Of a stretch of 64,000 nucleotides of DNA, positions 37,988-46,743 are shown one piece after another. A program made the translations under genes and the position numbers. Source of the DNA: Pseudaquabacterium terrae (lineage in GTDB: Bacteria > Pseudomonadota > Gammaproteobacteria > Burkholderiales > Burkholderiaceae_C). The stretch spans positions 1 through 64,000 of the forward strand of contig NZ_JABRWJ010000003.1 in the NCBI RefSeq assembly GCF_013266755.1, written 5' to 3'. Numbering within the stretch: the first letter of the stretch is position 1; each line of letters opens with the position of its first letter. The notes under the pieces were generated by a model. The model saw nothing but the letters and a program-made list of their open reading frames with translations. It was not told the origin of the DNA and did no database searches.

Positions 37988-39514
37988 ATGGCCACTCCCA
38001 CCCCGCTGATCCGGCTGCACGCGGCCGACAACGTGCTGATCGCGCGTGAAGCGCTGGCCCTCGGGCAGCAGCTGCCCGAGCTCGGCCTGCGCATCCGCGC
38101 GCAGGTGCCGGCCGGCCACAAGATCGCCGCGCGCCGCATCGCCGCCGGCGAGACGGTGAAGAAGTACGACGCGGTGATCGGCGTCGCCTCGCGCGACATC
38201 GAGGCCGGCGAGCACGTGCACGGCCACAACCTGGCACTGGTCGATTTCGACCGCGATCCCGGCTTCGGCGAGGACGTGCGGCCGGTCGACTACCTGCCCG
38301 AAGACCAGCGCGCCAAGTTCCTCGGCATCGTGCGACCCGACGGCCGCGTCGCGACACGCAACTTCATCGGAATCCTGTCGTCGGTCAATTGCTCGTCGAC
38401 GGTGATCAAGCAGATCGCCGCGCACTTCACGCCCGAGCGGCTGGCCGCGTACCCGAACGTCGACGGCGTCGTCGCCTTCGCGCAGACCAGCGGCTGCGGC
38501 ATGTCCTCGCCCAGCCTGCACTTCGACGTGCTCAGGCGCACCATCGCCGGCTACGCGCGCCATCCGAACCTGGCTGGCGTGCTGATCGTCGGCCTCGGCT
38601 GCGAGCGCAACCAGGTGGCCGACCTGGTCAGCTCGCAAGGGCTCGAACCGGGCGGCCACCTGCACACGCTGGTGATGCAGGACACCGGTGGCACGCGCGC
38701 GACGATCGCCGCCGGCATCGCGGCGATCGAATCGATGCTGCCGCGCGCCAACGACGTCAAGCGCGTGCCGGTGTCCGCCAGCCACCTGAAGATCGGCCTC
38801 GAATGCGGCGGCTCCGACGGCTTTTCCGGCATCAGCGCGAACCCGGCGCTCGGCGCGGCGATGGACATCCTGGTGCGCCACGGCGGCACCGCGATCCTGT
38901 CGGAAACACCCGAGATCCACGGCGTCGAATACCTGCTGACGCGGCGCGCGGTGACGCCCGCGGTCGGCCAGAAGCTGCTCGACCGCCTGGCCTGGTGGGA
39001 GGAGTACACGCGCGGCCACAACGGCCAGTTCAACGGCGTCGTCGGCCCCGGCAACCAGGCCGGCGGGCTGGCCAACATCTTCGAGAAGTCGCTCGGCTCG
39101 GCGATGAAGGGTGGCACCACGCCGCTGCAGGCGGTCTACGAATACGCCGAACCGATCACGCAGGCGGGCTTCGTGTTCATGGACTCGCCGGGCTACGACC
39201 CGGTGGCCTCGACCGGCCAGATCGCCAGCGGCGCGAACCTGATCTGCTTCACCACCGGCCGCGGCTCGATGTTCGGCTCCAAGCCGGCGCCGACGATCAA
39301 GCTGGCCAGCAACACACCGATGTTCACCCGCCTCGAGGAGGACATGGACATCAACTGCGGCCTGGTGCTGGACGGCGAACTGAGCGTCCCGCAGATGGGT
39401 CAGCGCATCTTCGAGCACATCCTGCGCGCTGCGTCCGGCCACCCGACCAAGAGTGAATTGCTGGGCCTGGGCGACCACGAATTCGTGCCCTGGCACCTGG
39501 GCATCGTCAGCTGA
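37988..39514 (+). CDS. galactarate/altronate dehydratase family (UxaA/GarD)
   Basis: 508 residues: an N-terminal SAF domain (RLHAADNVLIAREALALGQQL, about 1-75), then the UxaA catalytic domain with NCSSTVIKQIA, QTSGCGMSS, GLGCERNQV, LECGGSDGFSGISANPALG and GSKPAPTIKLASN. The family removes water from galactarate, altronate or related acids with Fe2+. Combined with a downstream HpcH aldolase, the predicted route is acid to keto-deoxy acid to pyruvate plus an aldehyde. It starts six bases after the receptor gene. I cannot tell galactarate, altronate and other acids apart from sequence. Confidence 0.9.
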   Translation: MATPTPLIRLHAADNVLIAREALALGQQLPELGLRIRAQVPAGHKIAARRIAAGETVKKYDAVIGVASRDIEAGEHVHGHNLALVDFDRDPGFGEDVRPVDYLPEDQRAKFLGIVRPDGRVATRNFIGILSSVNCSSTVIKQIAAHFTPERLAAYPNVDGVVAFAQTSGCGMSSPSLHFDVLRRTIAGYARHPNLAGVLIVGLGCERNQVADLVSSQGLEPGGHLHTLVMQDTGGTRATIAAGIAAIESMLPRANDVKRVPVSASHLKIGLECGGSDGFSGISANPALGAAMDILVRHGGTAILSETPEIHGVEYLLTRRAVTPAVGQKLLDRLAWWEEYTRGHNGQFNGVVGPGNQAGGLANIFEKSLGSAMKGGTTPLQAVYEYAEPITQAGFVFMDSPGYDPVASTGQIASGANLICFTTGRGSMFGSKPAPTIKLASNTPMFTRLEEDMDINCGLVLDGELSVPQMGQRIFEHILRAASGHPTKSELLGLGDHEFVPWHLGIVS

Positions 39515-39522
39515 AAGATCCC

Positions 39523-41004
39523 ATGACCCAGAACCCGAGCCGCGCGCAGTGGATGCGCACGCAGAACTTCATCGCCGGCCGCTGGTGCGATGCCGACCGG
39601 CAGGACGTGTTCGCCGTGCTGAACCCGGCCGACGACAGCCTGATCGCGCAGGTGCCCGACAGTGGCCCGGCCGACGCCGCCGCCGCGGTGGACGCGGCGC
39701 ACGCCGCCTTCGCCGCCTGGCGCGCAACGCCGGCCAAGCAGCGCGCGCAGGTGCTCAAGCGCTGGTTCGCGGCGATCACCGCGCAGCAGGAAGAGCTTGG
39801 CCGGCTGATCTCGCTCGAGCAGGGCAAGCCGCTCGCCGAGGGCCGCGCCGAGGTCGCGTATGCCGCGAGTTATGTCGAGTGGTTCGCCGAGGAAGCCGTG
39901 CGCGCGCATGGCGATGTGATCCCGGCGCCGGTGACCGGCCGCCGCATGTGGACGGTCAAGGAGCCGGTCGGCGTCGTCGCGGTGATCACGCCGTGGAACT
40001 TCCCGGCGGCGATGATCGCCCGCAAGATCGCGCCGGCGCTGGCCGCCGGCTGCACCGTCGTCGGCAAGCCGGCCGAGGACACGCCGCTGACCGCGCTGGC
40101 GCTGGTGGCACTGGCGGAAGCGGCCGGCCTGCCGCCGGGCGTGCTGAACATCGTCTGCGCATCGCGCGAGCACACGCCGGCGGTGATCGGCGCGTGGCTC
40201 GCCGATGCGCGCGTGCGCAAGATCAGCTTCACCGGCTCGACGCCGGTCGGCAAGCTGCTGGCGCGTGAATCGGCGGCAACGCTGAAGAAGCTGTCGCTCG
40301 AGCTCGGCGGAAACGCGCCCTTCATCGTCTTCGACGACGCCGACATTCACGCCGCCGTCGAGGGCCTGATTGTGGCCAAGTTCCGCAACGGCGGCCAGAC
40401 CTGCGTCTGCCCGAACCGCGTCTACGTGCAGGCCGGCGTGCACGATCGCTTCGTCGAATTGCTCGCCGCGCGCGTCGGCGCGCTGAAAGTCGGCCCGGCG
40501 CAGCGCGAGGACTCGCAGATCGGCCCGATGATCAATGCGCGCGCGGTCGAGAAGATCGAGCGCCATGTCGACGATGCCGTGCGGCACGGCGCGCGCGTCG
40601 TCGTCGGCGGCCGGCGCGTGCGCGATGGCGTCGTCCACGGCCCGAACTACTACGCGCCGACGGTGCTGACCGGCGCGACGCCGGCGATGGCGCTGGCCCA
40701 GGAAGAGACCTTCGGCCCCGTGGTGCCGGTGTTCCGCTTTCACAGCGAGGCCGAGGTCATCGCGCAGGCCAATGACACGCCCTTCGGCCTCGCCGGCTAC
40801 TTCTACACCCGTGACATCGCGCGCGCCTGGCGTGTCGCCGATGCGCTGGAAACCGGCATCGTCGGCATCAACGAGGGCGCGCTCGCTGCGGAAGCCGCCC
40901 CCTTCGGCGGCGTCAAGGAATCAGGCTATGGTCGGGAGGGCTCGCGCCACGGGCTCGACGACTACATGCACCTGAAATACGTCTGCGAAGGGAATCTCTC
41001 ATGA
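39523..41004 (+). CDS. NAD(P)-dependent semialdehyde dehydrogenase (GabD-like)
   Basis: 493 residues with the aldehyde dehydrogenase layout: [33 protein letters not shown] for cofactor binding, [11 protein letters not shown], catalytic Glu260 in LELGGNAP and catalytic Cys294 in GQTCVCPNR. The CxC at the active site and overall sequence fit succinate-semialdehyde or 2,5-dioxovalerate dehydrogenases. It probably oxidises the aldehyde made in this pathway. Its last four bases overlap the start of the aldolase gene (ATGA), a sign of translational coupling. Confidence 0.92.
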   Translation: MTQNPSRAQWMRTQNFIAGRWCDADRQDVFAVLNPADDSLIAQVPDSGPADAAAAVDAAHAAFAAWRATPAKQRAQVLKRWFAAITAQQEELGRLISLEQGKPLAEGRAEVAYAASYVEWFAEEAVRAHGDVIPAPVTGRRMWTVKEPVGVVAVITPWNFPAAMIARKIAPALAAGCTVVGKPAEDTPLTALALVALAEAAGLPPGVLNIVCASREHTPAVIGAWLADARVRKISFTGSTPVGKLLARESAATLKKLSLELGGNAPFIVFDDADIHAAVEGLIVAKFRNGGQTCVCPNRVYVQAGVHDRFVELLAARVGALKVGPAQREDSQIGPMINARAVEKIERHVDDAVRHGARVVVGGRRVRDGVVHGPNYYAPTVLTGATPAMALAQEETFGPVVPVFRFHSEAEVIAQANDTPFGLAGYFYTRDIARAWRVADALETGIVGINEGALAAEAAPFGGVKESGYGREGSRHGLDDYMHLKYVCEGNLS

Positions 41005-41807
41005 CGACGCGCAATCCGTTCAAGGCCGCGCTGGAACGCAAGGAACGGCAGATCGGCCTGTGGCTGTCGCTGGCCCATCCGTACCCGGCGGAGGTCTGCG
41101 CCAGCGCCGGCTACCAGTGGCTGCTGATCGACGGCGAGCATGCGCCGAACGACGTGCCCAGCATGCTGGCGCAATTGCAGGCGGTCGCCGGCTACCCGGT
41201 GCATCCGGTGGTGCGCTCGGTCAACGGCGACCCGGCGCTGATCAAGCAGCTGCTCGACATCGGCGCGCAGACGCTGCTGGTGCCGATGGTCGACACGGCC
41301 GCGCAGGCCGCCGCGCTGGCCGCGGCGACGCGCTATCCGCCGCGCGGCATCCGCGGCGTCGGCGCCGGCGGCGCGCGTGCCTCGCGCTGGGGCGCGCGGC
41401 GCGACTATGTGCACGTGGCCGACGACGAGGTCTGCCTGATCGTGCAGGCCGAGACGGTGACGGCGCTGAAGAACCTGGAAGCGATCTGCGCGGTCGACGG
41501 CGTGCACGGGGTGTTCATCGGACCGTCGGACCTGGCGGCATCGATGGGGCATCGCGGCAATCCCGCGCACTCCGAAGTGCAGGCAGCCATCGAAGGTGCC
41601 ATCAAGACCATCGTCGCCAGCGGCAAGGCTGCCGGCACGATGACCGTCGATGTCGCTCAGGCGCGGCGTTATCTCGACTACGGCGCGCACTTCGTCGCCG
41701 TCGGCATCGACATCACGCTGCTCGCGCAGGCGGCGCGCAAGCTGGCCGAGGAATTCGGCCTCGGCACCGATGCGGCCATGGGCGCCGCCGGCGCCTCCGC
41801 CTACTGA
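41001..41807 (+). CDS. HpcH/HpaI family aldolase
   Basis: 268 residues. The class II (metal-dependent) pyruvate aldolase motifs are present: [79 protein letters not shown]. Relatives include 2-keto-3-deoxy-glucarate aldolase (GarL) and HpaI. In this operon it most likely splits the keto-deoxy acid produced by the dehydratase. It is translationally coupled to the preceding dehydrogenase. Confidence 0.93.
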   Translation: MTTRNPFKAALERKERQIGLWLSLAHPYPAEVCASAGYQWLLIDGEHAPNDVPSMLAQLQAVAGYPVHPVVRSVNGDPALIKQLLDIGAQTLLVPMVDTAAQAAALAAATRYPPRGIRGVGAGGARASRWGARRDYVHVADDEVCLIVQAETVTALKNLEAICAVDGVHGVFIGPSDLAASMGHRGNPAHSEVQAAIEGAIKTIVASGKAAGTMTVDVAQARRYLDYGAHFVAVGIDITLLAQAARKLAEEFGLGTDAAMGAAGASAY

Positions 41808-41829
41808 ACACACGAAGGATGAGACAACG

Positions 41830-42894
41830 ATGAGCACCCCGTTCAAGATCGCCGCGATCCCCGGCGACGGCATCGGCAAGGAAGTGATGCCCGAGGGCCT
41901 GCGTGTGCTCGAAGCCGCCGCGCGCCGCTTCGACATCCCACTGGAGTTCACCCAGATCGACTGGGCCAGCTGCGACCACTACGCGAAGACCGGCCAGATG
42001 ATGCCGGACGACTGGAAGGCGCAGCTCCAAGGCCACGACGCGATCTACTTCGGCGCGGTCGGCTGGCCGGCGACGGTGCCCGACCACGTGTCCCTGTGGG
42101 GCTCGCTGCTGAAGTTCCGGCGCGAGTTCGACCAGTACATCAACCTGCGCCCGGCGCGCCTGTTCGAGGGAGTGCCCTGCCCCCTGGCCGGGCGCAAGGC
42201 CGGCGACATCGATTTCATGATCGTGCGCGAGAACACCGAGGGTGAATACACCAACCTCGGCGGCGTGATGTACGAGGGCACCGAGCGCGAGATCGTGATC
42301 CAGGAGTCGGTGTTCAGCCGCTTCGGCGCCGACCGCGTGCTGAAGTACGCCTTCGAGCTCGCGCAATCGCGCCAGCGCAAGCACCTGACGGTGGCCACCA
42401 AGTCCAACGGCATCGCGATCAGCATGCCGTGGTGGGACAAGCGGGCCGATGCGGTCGGCGCAGACTTCCCCGAGGTCACCGTCGACAAGCAGCACATCGA
42501 CATCCTGTCGGCGCGCTTCGTGCTGCAGCCCTCGCGTTTCGACGTCGTCGTCGCGTCGAACCTGTTCGGCGACATCCTGTCGGACCTGGGGCCCGCCTGC
42601 ACCGGCACGATCGGCCTGGCGCCTTCCGCCAACCTGAACCCCGAGCGCCGCTTCCCCTCGCTGTTCGAGCCGGTGCACGGCTCGGCGCCGGACATCTACG
42701 GCAAGAACATCGCCAATCCCGTGGCGATGATCTGGTCGGGCGCGCTGATGCTTCATTTCCTCGGCCGCCGCGATGCGCACGATGCGATCGTGAAAGCGAT
42801 CGAACGCGTGCTGATCGAAGGCCCGCGCACGGGCGACCTCGGCGGCAGCGCATCGACAACCGAGATGGGAAAAGCGATCGCGGCGCTGATCTGA
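41830..42894 (+). CDS. ttuC: tartrate dehydrogenase/decarboxylase family
   Basis: 354 residues from ATG 41830. Isocitrate/isopropylmalate dehydrogenase fold: IAAIPGDGIGKEVMPEGLRVLE, then the tartrate-type IDWASCDHYAKTG, LWGSLLKFRREFDQYINLRPARL, VRENTEGEYTNLGG, and SNLFGDILSDLGP, with metal-binding aspartates in the last. The long match to TtuC/YeaU enzymes supports tartrate or D-malate as substrate. It is the last gene of the operon, 22 bases after the aldolase. Tartronate or tartrate metabolism fits a sugar-acid breakdown pathway. Confidence 0.92.
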   Translation: MSTPFKIAAIPGDGIGKEVMPEGLRVLEAAARRFDIPLEFTQIDWASCDHYAKTGQMMPDDWKAQLQGHDAIYFGAVGWPATVPDHVSLWGSLLKFRREFDQYINLRPARLFEGVPCPLAGRKAGDIDFMIVRENTEGEYTNLGGVMYEGTEREIVIQESVFSRFGADRVLKYAFELAQSRQRKHLTVATKSNGIAISMPWWDKRADAVGADFPEVTVDKQHIDILSARFVLQPSRFDVVVASNLFGDILSDLGPACTGTIGLAPSANLNPERRFPSLFEPVHGSAPDIYGKNIANPVAMIWSGALMLHFLGRRDAHDAIVKAIERVLIEGPRTGDLGGSASTTEMGKAIAALI

Positions 42895-42951
42895 GCCGCA
42901 TGCCGGCCCGGCAGGGCGCCACAATCGCCGGACCTTTCTCCGGTCGGCGTC

Positions 42952-44556
42952 GTGCCCTGCAAGCTCCCCTCCTCCGCACTCGCGTGGGGCCTCGCCGCCC
43001 TCGCCCCGCTGTGCGCGGCGCAGCAGCCCGCGCCGGAGGCTGAATCCTTCCGGCTGCCGCCGCTGCGCGAGGCGGGCCGGGCGCTCGGCCCGATCGAGAC
43101 CTTCGTCTTCGAGGGCGCCACCGTCGTCGGCGACGCCGACCTGCAAGCACTCGCGCGGCCCTACACGCAGCGTCCCGTCACGACGGCGGATCTCGAAGAG
43201 CTGCGGCTGGCGATCACGCGCCTGCTGATCGAACGCGGCTTCGTCACCTCCGGCGCGGTGATTCCGGAAGGCGCCTGGCGCGACGGCCGCTTCCGCTTCG
43301 TCATCGTCGAGGGCCGCCTGCTGGCCGTGCGGGTGCAGGGGCAGGAGCGCCTGCGCGAGGGCTATGTCGCCGAGCGGCTGGTGCACGGGCCGAACGAGGT
43401 GCTGAACATCAACCTGCTGCAGGACCGCTTCCAGCGCCTGCTCGAGGACCCGCTGATCGCGCGTTTGAATGCGCGCATCGTGCCGGGTGCCGCGCTGGGC
43501 GAGGCGGCGCTGGAAGTCGAGGTGACGCGCGCCCGCCCGTACAAGCTGGCCCTCTTCGCCAACAACCACCGGCCGCCGTCGGTCGGCGAAGGCGCCGGCG
43601 GCGTGACCGGCGCGCTGTGGAACCTGACCGGCCTGGGCGACGTCGTCGACGCGACCGCGCTGGCGAGCCGCGGCTCCGAGCGAACCAACGTCGGATGGAG
43701 CGTGCCGCTGCCGCTCGTTGGTGGCAGCTTCGGCCTGCGCCATGACCAGGGCGACGCCAGCGTGATCGAGGAGCCGGTCGCCAGCATCGATATCGTCAGC
43801 CGGGTCAAGAGCCTGGACGTGAGCTTCACGCGCGCGTTCTTCGAGACACTCAACGATCGCCTGACGCTCGGCCTGGTGTGGACGCAGCGCGAGAACCGCA
43901 CGACCTTGCTCGGCGAGCCGTTCTCGTTCACGCCGGGCGAGCCGGACGGCGTGTCGCGGCTGCACGCGTGGCGCTTCTCGCAGGACTACACGCGGCGCCA
44001 GCCGGGTCAGGCGCTGGCGCTGCGTTCCACGTTCACCTGGGGCCGCACGAACATCGACACCAGCGTCGATCCGGCCGCTCCGGCACGGCGTTATGCGTTC
44101 TGGCTCGGCCAGGCCCAGTTCGCGCAGCGGCTCGGTGTGCTGCCGGGCGCGCAGCTGGTGCTGAAAGCCACCGTGCAGCACAGCCGCGACCGGCTGCTGC
44201 CGCTGGAGCGCCTGGCCGTCGGCGGCGTCGCCAGCGTGCGCGGCTATCGCGAGAACCAGCTGGTGCGCGACTCGGGCGCCATCGGCACGGTCGAGCTGCA
44301 GATGCCGGTGATCGGCACGGCCGAGTCCGAGCCGCGGGTGATCCTGGCGCCGTTCATCGATGCCGGCAGCGCACGCAACCGTGGCGAGCGCACCGAACGC
44401 ATCGCTTCCGCCGGCGTGGCACTCGATGCACGCTTCGGCGGCGGCTGGAGCGTCGAGCTCCAGGCGGCGAAGAAGCTGAAGACGCCGGCCGTCGCCAGCC
44501 ACGGCGCGCTGCAGGACCGCGGCGTTCACGTGCAGATTCGCTACGAGGTCTTCTAG
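42952..44556 (+). CDS. two-partner secretion transporter TpsB (ShlB/FhaC/HecB family)
   Basis: 534 residues from a GTG, with a signal peptide ending LCAAQ (about 24). A POTRA-type domain spans 48-125 (FVFEGATVVGDADLQALARPYTQ, then LRLAITRLLIERGFVTSGAVIP) and a second ends near 190. The rest is a 16-strand beta-barrel with the family VRGYREN motif (near 430). It would translocate the TpsA protein encoded at 46740 across the outer membrane. It is the first gene of a three-gene operon; the next start lies 15 bases after its stop, with AGGAGGG between. Confidence 0.93.
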   Translation: MPCKLPSSALAWGLAALAPLCAAQQPAPEAESFRLPPLREAGRALGPIETFVFEGATVVGDADLQALARPYTQRPVTTADLEELRLAITRLLIERGFVTSGAVIPEGAWRDGRFRFVIVEGRLLAVRVQGQERLREGYVAERLVHGPNEVLNINLLQDRFQRLLEDPLIARLNARIVPGAALGEAALEVEVTRARPYKLALFANNHRPPSVGEGAGGVTGALWNLTGLGDVVDATALASRGSERTNVGWSVPLPLVGGSFGLRHDQGDASVIEEPVASIDIVSRVKSLDVSFTRAFFETLNDRLTLGLVWTQRENRTTLLGEPFSFTPGEPDGVSRLHAWRFSQDYTRRQPGQALALRSTFTWGRTNIDTSVDPAAPARRYAFWLGQAQFAQRLGVLPGAQLVLKATVQHSRDRLLPLERLAVGGVASVRGYRENQLVRDSGAIGTVELQMPVIGTAESEPRVILAPFIDAGSARNRGERTERIASAGVALDARFGGGWSVELQAAKKLKTPAVASHGALQDRGVHVQIRYEVF

Positions 44557-44571
44557 CAGGAGGGCTCCACC

Positions 44572-46743
44572 ATGCGTTTGCGCCCGCTCACCCTCGTGAT
44601 GTGCGCCCTGCTCGCCGCGCTGCCCGCGCAGGCCAAGGACCCCGCCGCGCTGATCGACCACGGCACGCAGCTGCGCCGCAGCGGCGATCTGCAGCGCGCC
44701 AGCGAGCACCTGCGCGAGGCCCACGCCCGCGCGGCAGAGCCGGCACTGAAGGCGCGCGCCGCGGCCGCGCTCGGCCTCACGCTGTACCAGATGCGCCGCA
44801 CCAAGGAAGCCGAGCCGCTGCTGCGCGAGGCCTACGAGCGCGCCGGCACCCCGGCCGAACGCGCGCCACTGGCCAACGACCTCGGCAACGTGATGCTCGG
44901 CCTGCGCCACGACGACGAGGCGCGCCGCCTCTACCTCGAAGCCCAGCGGCTGGCGCCGGGCGACGCCTCGCTGCAACTGAGCACCGCCTTGAACCTGGCC
45001 CGCCTCACGGCGCCCGGCGCGCGCGGTGACGCCTTGCGCGCGGCCGCCACGCGGCTGCCCACGATCGCCGATGCGCGCGAGCGTGCCGGCTATGCCGCGA
45101 ACCTCGGCATGCAGGCACTCGGCCTCGGCGCCGCGGGCAAGCCGCTGGCGTACGAGTCGCTCGCACTCGCCCGCGCGCTGGCCGCCGGCCTGGCCGATGC
45201 GCGCCTCGAAGCCGAAGCGCTCGACGGCCTCGGCCAGCTCTACGAAGCGGAGCGGCGCATCGACGATGCGTTGCGCCTGACCGACGATGCCGTGTCACGC
45301 GCCCAGGCGGCCAACGCGCGCGACCTGTTGTTCCGCCTGGAATGGCGGCGCGGCCGCCTCTTCAAGGCCGCGGGCGACACCGATCGCGCCGTCGCCGCCT
45401 ATCGCCGCGCCGTCGAGCACATCGAGGCGGTGCGGCAGGACATCCCGATCGAGTACGAGGACGGCCGCTCGTCGTTCCGCGAGACGCTGGAGCCGATCTA
45501 CCTGGGCCTCGCCGAGCTGCTGCTCGCCAAGGCCGATGCCGCGGCCGGCGCGGCGGCACAGCAATACGCCCGCGAGGCGCGCAACGTGGTCGAGCTGGTC
45601 AAGCGCAGCGAGCTCGACGACTTCCTCGGCGAGCGCTGCACGGTGGAATCGGCGCGCTCGCTCGACGCCGGCGTGCTGCCCAAGGGCACGGCAGTGGTCT
45701 ATCCGATCATCTTCGCCGAGCGGCTGGAGATGCTGGTCGAGACGGCCGACGGGCTGCAGCGCCGCTCGCAGGCGATCGATGCCGACGACCTGCAGAAGCT
45801 GGTGCTGGGCTTTGCCGACAGCCTGCGCCGCCAGCGCCCCTACGAAGCCGCGGCCGGCGTGTTGTACGACCGACTGCTGCGCCCGCTGGATGCCCTGTTG
45901 GCGGAGCAGCAGATCGACACGCTGGTGATCGTGCCCGACGGCGTGCTGCGGCTGCTGCCCTATGGCGCGCTGCACGATGGCCAGCGCTTCGCGATCGAGA
46001 AGTACGCGGTGGTCACCGCGCCGGCACTGAGCCTGACGCGTGCCGCGCGCAACCGCCAGGCGAATCCGCGTTTGCTGCTCGCCGGCCTGTCCGAACCCGG
46101 CCCGGTGGTCGACCAGCTGCCGCGCTGGGTCCTGGAAGCCCTGGGCGGCACGGCCACCCGCACGCTGACGCGCCAGGAAACCCGCGAGGCGCTGGCGCTG
46201 CCCGGTGTGAAGCAGGAAATCGATAGCCTGCGCCAGCGCCTGCCGAGCGACGTGCTGCTCGACCAGGCCTTCACGCTGGCGCAGTTCGAGCAGCGCTTCG
46301 CGACCGGCGACTATTCACTCGTGCACATCGCCTCGCATGGCGTCTTCAGCAGCTCGGCCGCCGAGAGCTTCCTGCTGACCTACGACGGCCTGCTGACGAT
46401 CGACGGCCTGCAGCGCCTGCTGCGCTCCGAGAAGCTGCGCCGGCAACCGATCGACCTGCTCGCGCTGTCGGCCTGCCAGACCGCCGAGGGCGACGACCGC
46501 GCGCCGCTGGGGCTGTCGGGCGCGGCGCTGAAGGCGCGCGCCGGCAGCGCGCTCGGCACGCTGTGGCCGGTGTCCGACGCCGCGGCGATGCAGCTGATGT
46601 CGCGCTTCTATGCCCGCCTCGGCGAGCCGCAGATCAGCAAGGCCAAGGCCTTGCAGCAGGTGCAGCGATCGCTGATCGCCGAACCCGCGTTCAATCATCC
46701 GTTCCACTGGGGCGCCTTCATCCTCGTCGGGAGCTGGTTATGA
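44572..46743 (+). CDS. secreted TPR-CHAT protease
   Basis: 723 residues with a signal peptide ending PAQAK (about 21). Residues 25-345 contain TPR-like helical repeats. Residues 390-723 are a CHAT (caspase-like) domain with both catalytic residues: His589 in LVHIASHG and Cys635 in LSACQT. The last three bases overlap the tpsA start (ATGA). Lying between a TpsB transporter and its TpsA partner, it is well placed to cleave or regulate the exoprotein in the periplasm. CHAT proteases elsewhere serve as effectors or maturation enzymes; the role here is inferred. Confidence 0.92.
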   Translation: MRLRPLTLVMCALLAALPAQAKDPAALIDHGTQLRRSGDLQRASEHLREAHARAAEPALKARAAAALGLTLYQMRRTKEAEPLLREAYERAGTPAERAPLANDLGNVMLGLRHDDEARRLYLEAQRLAPGDASLQLSTALNLARLTAPGARGDALRAAATRLPTIADARERAGYAANLGMQALGLGAAGKPLAYESLALARALAAGLADARLEAEALDGLGQLYEAERRIDDALRLTDDAVSRAQAANARDLLFRLEWRRGRLFKAAGDTDRAVAAYRRAVEHIEAVRQDIPIEYEDGRSSFRETLEPIYLGLAELLLAKADAAAGAAAQQYAREARNVVELVKRSELDDFLGERCTVESARSLDAGVLPKGTAVVYPIIFAERLEMLVETADGLQRRSQAIDADDLQKLVLGFADSLRRQRPYEAAAGVLYDRLLRPLDALLAEQQIDTLVIVPDGVLRLLPYGALHDGQRFAIEKYAVVTAPALSLTRAARNRQANPRLLLAGLSEPGPVVDQLPRWVLEALGGTATRTLTRQETREALALPGVKQEIDSLRQRLPSDVLLDQAFTLAQFEQRFATGDYSLVHIASHGVFSSSAAESFLLTYDGLLTIDGLQRLLRSEKLRRQPIDLLALSACQTAEGDDRAPLGLSGAALKARAGSALGTLWPVSDAAAMQLMSRFYARLGEPQISKAKALQQVQRSLIAEPAFNHPFHWGAFILVGSWL

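Noticed and set aside
41713-44976. Long minus-strand frame (1,087 residues) opposite the tartrate dehydrogenase and tpsB genes
   Set aside because: Antisense shadow of two well-identified genes with His/Arg/Gln-rich composition and no domain.
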